Source: Candidatus Peribacteraceae bacterium
Lineage (GTDB): Bacteria; Patescibacteriota; Gracilibacteria; Peribacterales; Peribacteraceae
Reading direction: 5' to 3'
Assembly: GCA_018061945.1 (NCBI GenBank)
Contig: JAGOTD010000003.1
Coordinates: forward strand, 63,498 to 127,497
DNA length: 64,000 nucleotides
Shown here: positions 15,465 to 23,019 of the stretch, piece by piece
Layout of the letters: each line of letters starts with the position of its first letter
Numbering within the stretch: the first letter of the stretch is position 1
The notes under the pieces: model-generated
The model's database searches: none
Told to the model about the DNA's origin: nothing
What the model saw: only the letters and a program-made list of their open reading frames with translations
Translations under genes and position numbers: made by a program

Positions 15465-15938
15465 ATGCGCAATCTTCATCTTTTCTTTCTTTCAGTTTTG
15501 CTTGTCGGCTGTTCGACTGTGTCCGTTTCTTCGCCCCAAAGCAGCTCGTCTTCTGCCAGTTCTTTTGCTTCGTCACTTGCAATCATTGACATCACTGCCG
15601 TCACTCCCAATACCGATCAGAATACATATCTTACGTATCGTGACGGAGTAGAAGGCGCTGGTCGACCAGTGTTGTTGTTCTTTTATTCACCCGAAACGAG
15701 CGATTTATTCTCGCAAAAGACGAACGCAATTCTCACAGAGCTGTACCGCACCAATGCTTACATTCTGCCGACGTATCGGGCCGATTTTGCAACTGCGGCT
15801 GCAGCGCAACACAAATACCATGTGCTGCTCCCCGATACGATTGTGCTTGTGGACGGCGAAGGTAACGCTGTCGCCAGTCGTTTGCATCCAACCGAAGCTG
15901 ATATCAAAGATCTTCTTACTCGCTTCAAAGCTTCTTAA
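15465..15938 (+). CDS. thioredoxin-fold lipoprotein
   Basis: A 157-residue exported protein with a lipobox (LLVGC, Cys18) and a Ser-rich linker to about residue 42. The rest resembles a thioredoxin fold: PVLLFFYSPETSDLFSQ in the place of the active-site strand and helix, then a PDTIVLVDGEGN cis-proline-like region. The CxxC pair is missing (ETSD), so it should not be a disulfide oxidoreductase; it may bind a partner. It lies 17 bases before dipZ, which carries a real thioredoxin domain, so both probably act in the same outside redox system. Confidence 0.7.
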   Translation: MRNLHLFFLSVLLVGCSTVSVSSPQSSSSSASSFASSLAIIDITAVTPNTDQNTYLTYRDGVEGAGRPVLLFFYSPETSDLFSQKTNAILTELYRTNAYILPTYRADFATAAAAQHKYHVLLPDTIVLVDGEGNAVASRLHPTEADIKDLLTRFKAS

Positions 15939-15943
15939 TTCTT

Positions 15944-15955
15944 CATTCTAAGCGT
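15944..15955 (+). promoter_or_regulatory. -10-like element before dipZ
   Basis: CATTCT (15944-15949), six bases, ATG at 15956. It may allow separate transcription from the lipoprotein gene. Confidence 0.4.
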
Positions 15956-17791
15956 ATGACCCTATTTTTTACACTCTTCTTTGCGGGCATGCTCACTATT
16001 TTGCTGCCCTGCATCTTACCGCTCGTGCCGATTGTATTGGGTGTTACCGTATCGTCGCGCAATAAATGGCAACCGCTCATTACGGTGCTCGGCGTACTTG
16101 TGAGTTTTGTTGGCTTTAACTTCCTTCTCATTGTTGTTTTGAAGCAGTTTGTAGCACTCGCCGATTACACCCGTATCGGAGCGTATTACGTGCTCCTGCT
16201 CATGGGTATTGGATTCGTCTTTCATAAGCGCGAAATCACATTTCCTGCTGCAATTGCGGGTGCCTTGTTCTTCTATGACAAAGGTTGGCCTGCGGTCGTT
16301 GTTGCGGCAATCATTGGTGTTATTGCGATGGAAATAGGAGGTCGAGTGGGAACAGGCATTCAGCAACTGGGAACTGATGTACAAAACAAGACTCGCGCCA
16401 CTCTTGGCTCTAGTTACATCACGTATTTCATCATTGGTCTCACACTCGGTTTAGTGTGGGTGCCATGTGCGGGTCCCGCACTGGCATTTGCTTTAACGCT
16501 TGTACGCGAAAAACCGGGCGCAGAAGCGTTCGCTTTGCTTTTGGCATATGGAGCTGGTGCGTGTGTACCTCTCCTCATCATTGGCTACGGCGGACGATAC
16601 ATGCTGTCTTCTGCTCGCTTACTCAACAAATATACCGAGAGGATCAAATTGATCTTCGGCGTCATCATGATCTTGTCGGCGATCGCGTTCCGCCTCGATC
16701 TTTTTACGAGCATTCAGGTGTACCTAGCTGAAAATACTAGTATTGGGACTATCGGTACCGACATCGAGCAGAAATTATTTAAACAAGAAATGCCAGATGC
16801 CCCGCTTCCACCGACTGTTACCACGACTATGTCTGCCAGTTCCAAAAACTCTATGAAACTTCCTACCCTCCCAAAACTCATTCGCGCTCCGGAATTCACC
16901 GAATTAGGCCCGTGGCACAACAGCGAGCCATTCACACTGGCAAGCCAGAAAGGCAAAGTCGTGCTCGTCGATTTCTGGACGTACAGCTGCATTAACTGTA
17001 TTCGCACACTGCCGTACATTCAGGGCTACTGGGATAAGTTTAAGGACACCGGCAAATTCACGCTTATCGGTGTTCATTCGCCGGAATTTATCTTTGAGAA
17101 AGATGAGAAAAATGTTGCGGGTGCGATCAAAAAACGCGGGCTTACCTACCCAACCGCGCAGGATAATAATTTTGGAACGTGGAAAGCATTTGCCAACCGT
17201 TACTGGCCGGCAAAATACTTAATCGATGCCGATGGCTACATTCGCTACACGCACTTTGGGGAAGGAGCCTACGATGAAACAGATCTTGCGATTCAAAGCC
17301 TGTTGCAAGAAGCAGGGGTGAAAGTGGATGGCAAGGCAGAGGAGGTCGTTCAAGCTGGTCGTAAAGGTGATGTGAGTCCCGAAACATACATCGGTTCGCG
17401 CAGTTGGCCGGTGTTTGGTAACAAGTTTGGCGACCCGGATGCATCCAAGGCGTATACGTATACAGCTCCTACTAAAACAGAGCTCAACAAATTTTATTTG
17501 GTCGGCAACTGGATGCTCGTCGATCAAGAGCAACAGACATTGCAATCACCCGAAGGCGAAATCCGCATGCGGTTTACGGGTAGCGAGATGAACTTGGTGT
17601 TGGGCCTCGACGAGGGTGTTGAAAGTGTAAATGCCGATATTCTGATAGATGGGAAGCTAAGTAAGAGTATTACGATTGATATGCATGATTTATATAACCT
17701 GTATAAGGGTGACTACGGTGAGCATGAGATGATTCTCAAATTGCACGGCAAAGGTGCACAGGCATATGCGTTTACGTTTGGGGGGAATTGA
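15956..17791 (+). CDS. dipZ: DipZ-type fusion of CcdA/DsbD transporter, TlpA-like thioredoxin and C-terminal lectin-like domain
   Basis: A 611-residue membrane protein. Residues 1-245 form a CcdA/DsbD electron conduit of about six helices with its cysteine-proline motifs LLPCILPLVP and VPCAGPAL. After a linker, residues about 305-455 are a TlpA/thioredoxin domain facing outside with active site SCINC in WTYSCINCIRTLPY and cis-proline strand AKYLIDADG. Residues about 490-611 are a beta-rich domain like that at the C-terminus of mycobacterial DipZ. It should pass electrons from the cytosol to outside thiols. It is coupled to the preceding lipoprotein gene and ends at a hairpin. Confidence 0.88.
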   Translation: MTLFFTLFFAGMLTILLPCILPLVPIVLGVTVSSRNKWQPLITVLGVLVSFVGFNFLLIVVLKQFVALADYTRIGAYYVLLLMGIGFVFHKREITFPAAIAGALFFYDKGWPAVVVAAIIGVIAMEIGGRVGTGIQQLGTDVQNKTRATLGSSYITYFIIGLTLGLVWVPCAGPALAFALTLVREKPGAEAFALLLAYGAGACVPLLIIGYGGRYMLSSARLLNKYTERIKLIFGVIMILSAIAFRLDLFTSIQVYLAENTSIGTIGTDIEQKLFKQEMPDAPLPPTVTTTMSASSKNSMKLPTLPKLIRAPEFTELGPWHNSEPFTLASQKGKVVLVDFWTYSCINCIRTLPYIQGYWDKFKDTGKFTLIGVHSPEFIFEKDEKNVAGAIKKRGLTYPTAQDNNFGTWKAFANRYWPAKYLIDADGYIRYTHFGEGAYDETDLAIQSLLQEAGVKVDGKAEEVVQAGRKGDVSPETYIGSRSWPVFGNKFGDPDASKAYTYTAPTKTELNKFYLVGNWMLVDQEQQTLQSPEGEIRMRFTGSEMNLVLGLDEGVESVNADILIDGKLSKSITIDMHDLYNLYKGDYGEHEMILKLHGKGAQAYAFTFGGN

Positions 17792-17828
17792 TGACAGTAA
17801 AGATATAATTAAGGACCGTTATCTCTAA

Positions 17829-17856
17829 AAACAGGGAGCCCACCAGCCCCCTGTTT
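17829..17856. terminator. terminator hairpin after dipZ
   Basis: AAACAGGG and CCCTGTTT pair perfectly around a 12-base loop; A and T runs on both sides allow use in either direction. Confidence 0.6.
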
Positions 17857-17892
17857 CATGCAATGAGTGTGTGTGTTGCAAGATAATCAAGT

Positions 17893-17922
17893 GGTAACCG
17901 GCGGTTTAAACCGCCGGTTACC
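17893..17922. terminator. 30-base perfect palindrome after glnA
   Basis: GGTAACCGGCGGTTT and its exact reverse complement with no loop, nine bases beyond the glnA stop. It probably ends the glnA transcript; there is no strong T run. Confidence 0.55.
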
Positions 17923-17930
17923 CGCTTCGC

Positions 17931-19355
17931 TTACACGTCGTAGTACTTAAAGAACTCGTTTGGCGTTGGGCGTTTCATTTCGTCGCTTACTTCTGCGCGT
18001 TTGACGGCAATGAAGTCATCGATATAGTCCTGCGTAAAGACGCCGTGCTCCACCAAGAATCCATGGTCTTTTTCCAGAGCATCGAGCGCGTCGGCCAGCG
18101 TGCCGGGTGCGTGCGGGATTTTGGCCAGTTTCTTTGGATCCATTTCGTACAAGTTGGCATCGGTCGGCTCACCTGGATCAATTTTCTTCTTGATGCCATC
18201 AAGACCGGCAAGCAGCATGGCGGAAAAGGCAACATACGGATTGGCAGCTGGGTCTGGCGAGCGGAACTCCACGCGCTTGGATTTGGGATTGTTCGAATAC
18301 ATCGGGATGCGGAAAGCAGCCGAGCGGTTGCGGGCAGAGTAGATAAAGTTTACCGGTGCCTCGAAGCCTGGAACTAAGCGCTTGTAGCTATTGGTGGTCG
18401 GGTTACAGAGTGCGCAGAGTGCCTGTGCGTGCTTGAGGATTCCGCCCATGTAGTAGAGCGCCATTTGGCTTAAGCCCGCATATTCTTTGCCTGCAAACAG
18501 CGGCTTGCCAGCCTTCCACAAGCTTTGGTGTGTGTGCATGCCAGATCCGTTATCACCGAAAATCGGCTTGGGCATAAAGGTTGCTGTCTTGCCAAACTGA
18601 TGAGCGACGTTTCTCACAATATACTTATAGCGCATCAGCTTATCGGCCATAACAAACATCTCATCGAATTTCATATCGATTTCGGCTTGGCCGCCGGTTG
18701 CCACTTCGTGGTGAAACGTTTCGATGGTGATGCCTGCGCGCTCCATTTCCATGACCATCGCCGCGCGAATATCCTGCTGCTTGTCGTGCGGGCAGGCGGG
18801 GAAATAACCTTCTTTGTGACGAATCTTGTAGCCGAGATTACCTTTCTCCTCGCAGCCACAGTCGCCGGTATTCCACGTTGCTTCGTCGCTATCCACTTCG
18901 TAGTGCGATGAACCCGGCGCTTGATCAAAACTCACGTGATCGAAAATAAAGAACTCAGCTTCGGGTCCAAAGTAGGCGATGTCGGCAAGTCCGGTTTTCT
19001 TCAGATAATCGACTGCCTTGCGAGCGATGGTGCGCGGGCCGCGGGCATACATTTTGCGCGAAAGGGGATCTAAAACATCGCACATCATAGAGAGAGTCGG
19101 TTCCTGCATAAACGGATCGATAATCGCCGTGTTTGGGTCGGGCATAAGGAGCATGTCGGACTCATTGATCTGCTGAAAGCCACGAATAGACGATCCGTCG
19201 AAGCCGGCGCCATCCTCTAAAATATCTTGCAGCTGGTGAATCGGCTTACTGGTGTGATGCAAGGTGCCCGGTACATCGACAAACTGCAGATCGATCATGG
19301 TACATTCATGTTTTTTTGCCATCTCGAGGATGTCTTTGGCGGTTTTGACTGCCAT
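17931..19355 (-). CDS. glnA: glutamine synthetase, type I
   Basis: A 474-residue dodecameric cytosolic enzyme making glutamine from glutamate, ammonia and ATP. Marks of the GSI family: DGSSIRGF near residue 53, [10 protein letters not shown] near 130, the [17 protein letters not shown] insert, [22 protein letters not shown] and the RSAAFRIP active-site segment. The adenylylation-loop tyrosine is kept (ANLYEMDP near residue 405), so the GSI-beta type is likely. The upstream region has no evident six-spaced -10; a CTTTCTGCC-type repeat is at 19395-19440. Confidence 0.96.
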   Translation of the reverse strand: MAVKTAKDILEMAKKHECTMIDLQFVDVPGTLHHTSKPIHQLQDILEDGAGFDGSSIRGFQQINESDMLLMPDPNTAIIDPFMQEPTLSMMCDVLDPLSRKMYARGPRTIARKAVDYLKKTGLADIAYFGPEAEFFIFDHVSFDQAPGSSHYEVDSDEATWNTGDCGCEEKGNLGYKIRHKEGYFPACPHDKQQDIRAAMVMEMERAGITIETFHHEVATGGQAEIDMKFDEMFVMADKLMRYKYIVRNVAHQFGKTATFMPKPIFGDNGSGMHTHQSLWKAGKPLFAGKEYAGLSQMALYYMGGILKHAQALCALCNPTTNSYKRLVPGFEAPVNFIYSARNRSAAFRIPMYSNNPKSKRVEFRSPDPAANPYVAFSAMLLAGLDGIKKKIDPGEPTDANLYEMDPKKLAKIPHAPGTLADALDALEKDHGFLVEHGVFTQDYIDDFIAVKRAEVSDEMKRPTPNEFFKYYDV

Positions 19356-19394
19356 GGTGGGTAAAGAGAGAAAAGAAAATAAAGACAGGTTTTT

Positions 19395-19440
19395 TACGAA
19401 GGCAGAAAGGTGAGAAAGGGCAGGAAAGGCAGAAAGGTTC
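19395..19440. repeat. GGCAGAAAGG-family repeat
   Basis: Words GGCAGAAAGG, GAGAAAGGGCAGGAAA. The reverse complement closely matches 21428-21472 before thyA. The 274-base gap between glnA and the TrmB gene holds this, an AATTCGT repeat and the promoter below. Confidence 0.65.
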
Positions 19441-19547
19441 TTTATTCAGACAGACTGTTTGTACCGTTGCATTCTTCGTCATTCAACCTCACTTTTGGAC
19501 ACAAAAATTAGACTGTTGATACTAATTACAACATCATTTTTTCTCTA

Positions 19548-19589
19548 CAGAATTCGTAATTCGTACGTCGTAATTCGTCATTCGTTTCC
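19548..19589. repeat. AATTCGTA-family repeat
   Basis: AATTCGTAATTCGTACGTCG and continuation. One of nine intergenic loci of this word family in the window. Confidence 0.75.
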
Positions 19590-19591
19590 AG

Positions 19592-19629
19592 TTGTTATCT
19601 TTTATAACACCTTGCTATACTGCAATCCT
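19592..19629 (+). promoter_or_regulatory. promoter of the TrmB-like regulator gene
   Basis: TTGTTA (19592-19597), 18-base spacer, extended -10 TTGCTATACT with TATACT at 19616-19621, then eight bases to the ATG. Effectively leaderless. Confidence 0.7.
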
Positions 19630-20379
19630 ATGGCCAAAGATCTTTCGCACATTCTGCAGGCAATCGGTATGACGACCAAGCACGCACAGCTCTATATTGC
19701 CGGTTTGCAATTGGGCTCAGCTCCGGCTTCGGATTACTCCAAATCAACGGGTATGAATCGTATTACTAGCTATAACTTACTCGAAGAGCTCGTCAAAATG
19801 GGGCATTTTACGATGATGAAAAAAATGCGGGCCAAATGGTACGCACCGGTGTCGCCCGAATATATTGCGCTGGAAGCAAAAAAGAGTGCCGAGGCTTTGG
19901 AAAAAGCACTGCCCGAAATGCGTTCACTTTCCGGTGCCAAATTTCGTAAGCCGCATGTGCGGTTTTTTGATGGCTGGGAAGGAATGAGACATGTCTACGA
20001 CGATACTCTCACTGCCAAAACAGAGCTGCTTAACTTTGCTAATTCCGCTGTAGTGCGCCAGTACTGGCCGCAGTATGATGAAGAATATGTGGCCGAGCGT
20101 GTCAAGCGCGGCATTCATTTGCGTGGTATTGCGCCAGACGATAGAGCGGGTCGCCAGGTGCATGGCCAGGACAAGCAGCGCCTGCGCGAAATACGGCTGG
20201 TTCCTGCCAACGATTTCGATTTCACCAACGAGATCAATGTGTACGACAACAAAGTAGCGATCTGTTCCTATGCGCCCAAAGGCGACATGTTCGGTGTCAT
20301 TATCGAAAGCAAAGAAGTAGCGCAAACACAGAGCCAGATCTTCGAAATGGCGTGGCGATACGCGGGGAAAGCGAAGTAA
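19630..20379 (+). CDS. TrmB-family transcriptional regulator
   Basis: A 249-residue regulator. Residues about 5-75 form a winged helix (TTKHAQLYIAGLQLGSAPASDYS, then TSYNLLEELVKMG), as in TrmB proteins of archaea and some bacteria; a short coiled stretch follows (KKSAEALEKALPEM), then a C-terminal alpha/beta domain with FFDGWEGMRHVYDDTL and NEINVYDNKVAICSY. TrmB proteins sense sugars or nucleotides; the ligand here is unknown. It lies between glnA and a small folded-leader gene with no co-directional partner. Confidence 0.8.
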   Translation: MAKDLSHILQAIGMTTKHAQLYIAGLQLGSAPASDYSKSTGMNRITSYNLLEELVKMGHFTMMKKMRAKWYAPVSPEYIALEAKKSAEALEKALPEMRSLSGAKFRKPHVRFFDGWEGMRHVYDDTLTAKTELLNFANSAVVRQYWPQYDEEYVAERVKRGIHLRGIAPDDRAGRQVHGQDKQRLREIRLVPANDFDFTNEINVYDNKVAICSYAPKGDMFGVIIESKEVAQTQSQIFEMAWRYAGKAK

Positions 20380-20414
20380 TCAATTGATATTGGTTGAGCA
20401 TCGTGGTTATACAT

Positions 20415-20442
20415 TTGACCAAAGCTAATATATAATTAGAAT
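20415..20442 (+). promoter_or_regulatory. promoter of the small gene at 20590
   Basis: TTGACC (20415-20420), 16-base spacer, TAGAAT (20437-20442), in an AT-rich tract with overlapping TATAAT and TATACT. Predicted start near 20449. Confidence 0.65.
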
Positions 20443-20450
20443 ATACTTCT

Positions 20451-20572
20451 CTTTGGCTTCGGCTAAAGAGAAATGATCCTTCAGATTTCTCGATTCCTAC
20501 GACTTTTAGTCTCTTCCCTTGCGGATGTTACGCCTTATTGAGGCGCGTCCGTGAGGAAAAGGGACTTAAGTC
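20451..20572 (+). promoter_or_regulatory. structured 5' leader with alternative hairpins
   Basis: About 140 bases between promoter and ATG are highly foldable. Hairpin 1: TTCTCTTTGGC/GCTAAAGAGAA with a TTCG loop (about 20447-20472). An alternative hairpin pairs GAGAAAT (20468-20474) with ATTTCTC (20485-20491) and cannot coexist with hairpin 1. A long hairpin runs 20501-20572: GACTT/AAGTC outside, AGTC/GACT, TTCC/GGAA, CGGA/TCCG and CGCCT/AGGCG at the tip. The AAGGAAG ribosome-binding site follows at about 20576. Looks like a cis-regulatory RNA; ligand or signal unknown. Confidence 0.55.
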
Positions 20573-20589
20573 AAAAGGAAGAAGAAAAA

Positions 20590-20793
20590 ATGTTCAAATC
20601 CTTGTTCGCGCTCCTGCGGCGTCTCTTCGGCAAAAAGACCTCTGAGAAGCTCCAAGTCATTGGAGCGACTCAAGACTCGCTCCTGCGTGAAAGGAGGAGG
20701 GAAGAGCATCCATCATCCCTTCTTGCGTCGTCCGATCAGATTGCAGCCTACAAGGTGGGCGAAGAGCCCCCTTACCAGGACATGAAGAACTGA
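20590..20793 (+). CDS. small basic hypothetical protein with folded leader
   Basis: A 67-residue protein: amphipathic basic start (MFKSLFALLRRLFGKKTSEK) that could lie on the membrane, then a charged hydrophilic part. I do not recognise it. The ATG at 20590 is chosen because AAGGAAG lies close upstream; an upstream GTG would put the leader hairpin in coding sequence. It has its own promoter, a structured leader and a downstream hairpin, so it is a complete single-gene unit. Confidence 0.65.
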   Translation: MFKSLFALLRRLFGKKTSEKLQVIGATQDSLLRERRREEHPSSLLASSDQIAAYKVGEEPPYQDMKN

Positions 20794-20804
20794 TTGAAGG
20801 ATCA

Positions 20805-20832
20805 CCGGCCCGTCGCTACTGCGAGGGGCCGG
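20805..20832 (+). terminator. hairpin after the small gene
   Basis: CCGGCCC (20805-20811) and GGGCCGG (20826-20832) pair with a 14-base loop; a T-rich run lies 18 bases on. Confidence 0.5.
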
Positions 20833-20867
20833 CCTTATAATGCAAAATTTCTTTTTTTCGGTTCTAT

Positions 20868-20899
20868 AAAAATCCCCCCGAGCGACAGCGCTCGGGGGG
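20868..20899 (-). terminator. Rho-independent terminator of the gene at 20919
   Basis: Eleven perfect pairs CCCCCCGAGCG/CGCTCGGGGGG with loop ACAG; read on the minus strand it is followed by ATTTTT. Confidence 0.85.
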
Positions 20900-20918
20900 T
20901 GTGGTCATCCATGACCAC

Positions 20919-21176
20919 TTACTGTGCCTGTATCTCCACGTCTTTGCCGTCAACTTTCAAGAAAGTACGACAGCCATCCAGTGTCACAGACACATTGGTC
21001 GACTCCTTGGTGCTCAGGATTTGTTGTCTTGTCGTTCCTCTGACAAGATAGACTGTTTGACAATGTTTGACTGTGACATTGCCATCCGCAAGGATGGCTT
21101 GAACACAGTAAACAACAAGTGTCCCAATCTCAATTTTCCTGAACGTCAGATCCTTTTCTTTCTGACAAAACGTCAT
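20919..21176 (-). CDS. small beta-rich hypothetical protein
   Basis: An 85-residue protein made of short strands (LTFRKIEIGTLVVYCV, VTVKHCQTVYLVRG, NVSVTLDGCRTFLKV), which suggests a small barrel or sandwich; family unknown. An AGGAGAG ribosome-binding site is correctly spaced before its ATG and a strong terminator follows, so the gene is very likely real. The 21190-21260 leader contains two mutually exclusive hairpins. It is convergent with the folded-leader gene. Confidence 0.75.
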   Translation of the reverse strand: MTFCQKEKDLTFRKIEIGTLVVYCVQAILADGNVTVKHCQTVYLVRGTTRQQILSTKESTNVSVTLDGCRTFLKVDGKDVEIQAQ

Positions 21177-21200
21177 TGTTCTCTCCTGGAATCGGCCTGA

Positions 21201-21254
21201 GATATGCGCCGTTGCATATCCCCTTCAAATCAATTTCTTGAGCTGAAGGGGATA
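21201..21254 (-). promoter_or_regulatory. alternative hairpins in the leader of the gene at 20919
   Basis: TATCCCCTTCA (21217-21227) pairs perfectly with TGAAGGGGATA (21244-21254), eleven pairs; GATATGC (21201-21207) pairs with GCATATC (21214-21220), seven pairs. The two share bases 21217-21220, so only one can form. The shorter one lies nearest the ribosome-binding site on the transcript. Confidence 0.55.
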
Positions 21255-21427
21255 GCAGCTAAATGGTGTAAAGAGCAGTCAAAAGGGTTATCTGATAATA
21301 AAACAAATTAAGTGTATTGTCAATGTTTCTCTTATCTTTTCTAGGCTCAATTTTTGAGATATCTGTACAATCGTGAATGATTCGTAGCGAATACGAAGCA
21401 GAGAGTGACTTCAGAGAAGGGTAAACT

Positions 21428-21472
21428 ACTACCTTTCTGCCCTTTCTGCCCTTTCTCACTTTCCTGCCTTCC
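21428..21472. repeat. CTTTCTGCC-family repeat before thyA
   Basis: ACCTTTCTGCCCTTTCTGCC and continuation up to the thyA start; reverse-complement match of 19395-19440. Confidence 0.65.
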
Positions 21473-21473
21473 T

Positions 21474-22316
21474 ATGCGTCAATACCTCGATTTACTACAG
21501 ACCGTTCTCGATACTGGGACTCAAAAATCGGATCGTACTGGCACAGGCACCAAGAGCGTTTTTGGCTACCAGATGCGCTTCGATCTCTCGAAAGGCTTTC
21601 CGCTGCTTACAACCAAGAAACTGCACACGAAGTCCATTTTGTACGAATTACTGTGGTTTTTAAGCGGTAGTACCGACGTACGCTGGCTCCAGGAGCGAGG
21701 AGTGACTATTTGGGATGAATGGGCGACCAAGGAGCAATGTGCGCGTTTTGGGCGACTGGAAGGGGATTTAGGGCCTGTCTACGGGCACCAGTGGCGGAAT
21801 TTCGGCGCCACGCGCAAGCCAGATGGCACGTACGAGAAGGATGGTGTGGATCAGGTCAGTAAGCTCATCGACATGATCAGAAAGACGCCCGATAGTCGTC
21901 GATTGATCGTGAGTGGCTGGAACCCCAAAGAAGCAGATCAGGTCGCTTTGCCGCCCTGTCATACGTTATTTCAGTTCTACGTAGCCGATGGCAAATTGAG
22001 CTGTCAGCTGTACCAGCGCAGTGCCGATATTTTTCTGGGTGTGCCGTTTAATATTGCGTCATACGCATTTCTTATACACATGATTGCACAGGTCTGCGGT
22101 CTGCAAGTAGGGGATTTTGTGCATACGCTGGGCGATGCACATTTGTATTTGAATCATCTCGAGCAGGCCAAGTTGCAGCTGTCGCGCGAGACGCGGCCGC
22201 TTCCCACGCTCAAGCTCAACTCCAGCCGCACCTCGATTTTTGATTTCCAGTTTGAGGATTTTGAAATCGTTGGCTATGACCCGCATCCGGGGATAAAGGC
22301 GCCGATAGCGGTGTAA
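21474..22316 (+). CDS. thyA: thymidylate synthase
   Basis: A 280-residue cytosolic enzyme making dTMP from dUMP with methylenetetrahydrofolate. Typical text: [19 protein letters not shown], the LWFLSGSTD segment, the catalytic Cys in [29 protein letters not shown] and the terminal IKAPIAV. The start is the ATG directly after the CTTTCTGCC repeat; longer frames would translate the repeat. DHFR, which restores the cofactor, is the next gene. Confidence 0.97.
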   Translation: MRQYLDLLQTVLDTGTQKSDRTGTGTKSVFGYQMRFDLSKGFPLLTTKKLHTKSILYELLWFLSGSTDVRWLQERGVTIWDEWATKEQCARFGRLEGDLGPVYGHQWRNFGATRKPDGTYEKDGVDQVSKLIDMIRKTPDSRRLIVSGWNPKEADQVALPPCHTLFQFYVADGKLSCQLYQRSADIFLGVPFNIASYAFLIHMIAQVCGLQVGDFVHTLGDAHLYLNHLEQAKLQLSRETRPLPTLKLNSSRTSIFDFQFEDFEIVGYDPHPGIKAPIAV

Positions 22317-22317
22317 G

Positions 22318-22380
22318 CGAATTACGAATTACGAATTACGAATTACGAATTACGAATTACGAATTACGAATTACGAATTA
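22318..22380. repeat. nine perfect tandem copies of CGAATTA
   Basis: 63 bases made of nine exact 7-base units, between thyA and folA. Same word as the dispersed AATTCGT family, here as a direct array with the potential to change copy number. Confidence 0.9.
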
Positions 22381-22485
22381 ATTTTTACGTTTCAGAAATA
22401 ATATTTGAATGCAATTGACGTATTATTCTAGCTTCTAGATTCTTCATTCTTTTCAAACCATCTTTCACATTCATTCGCTTTCTTC

Positions 22486-22497
22486 TACTCTATACGC
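22486..22497 (+). promoter_or_regulatory. leaderless -10 element of folA
   Basis: TACTCT at 22486-22491, six bases, ATG at 22498. Confidence 0.55.
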
Positions 22498-23010
22498 ATG
22501 ATTCTTTCCCTCATGGTTGCGGCATCGGAAGATAATATCATCGGAAGAGATGGGCGTTTGCCGTGGAACATGCCGGCTGATTTGCAGTATTTCAAAGATA
22601 AAACAACCGGGCATGCAGTCATCATGGGGCGCAAGACGTACGAATCCATCGGCCATCCGCTGCCAGATCGCACGAACATCATTCTCACCAGACAGGATGA
22701 ATCGAAGTTTATCGGACCTCGCACACTCGTATTTCATTCTTTCGATAAAGCGATTGATTATTGTCATGTAAATTATTCGCAGGAAGAAGTGTTCGTTCTC
22801 GGTGGCGAAGAGATATTCCGGCATGCGTTTCCCATCGCGCAGAAAATTTATCTTACCCGTATCCATGCGTCGGTCGATGGAGATGTTCATTTCCCATCTG
22901 TCAATACCGTGGAGTGGCGCGAAATAAGCCGTGACGACAATACGGCAGATTCAAAAAATCCGTTCGATTACACCTTTTTAGTATACGAAAGGCGGAAATT
23001 GCTTGCGTAG
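22498..23010 (+). CDS. folA: dihydrofolate reductase
   Basis: A 170-residue enzyme reducing dihydrofolate with NADPH. Family marks: the IIGRDGRLPWNMPADLQYFK segment with the substrate-binding acidic residue, VIMGRKTYESIG, RTNIILTR and FVLGGEEIFRHAFP. It follows thyA, whose reaction produces its substrate. The start follows a TACTCT element; no ribosome-binding site. Confidence 0.96.
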   Translation: MILSLMVAASEDNIIGRDGRLPWNMPADLQYFKDKTTGHAVIMGRKTYESIGHPLPDRTNIILTRQDESKFIGPRTLVFHSFDKAIDYCHVNYSQEEVFVLGGEEIFRHAFPIAQKIYLTRIHASVDGDVHFPSVNTVEWREISRDDNTADSKNPFDYTFLVYERRKLLA

Positions 23011-23019
23011 TGGCTCATC

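Noticed and set aside
15465..15938. Lipoprotein as an active thioredoxin
   Set aside because: The CxxC pair is replaced by a sequence without cysteine; only the fold outline remains.
22318..22380. Regularly repeated short units as a CRISPR array
   Set aside because: Units are 7 bases, directly adjacent with no spacers; it is a simple tandem repeat.
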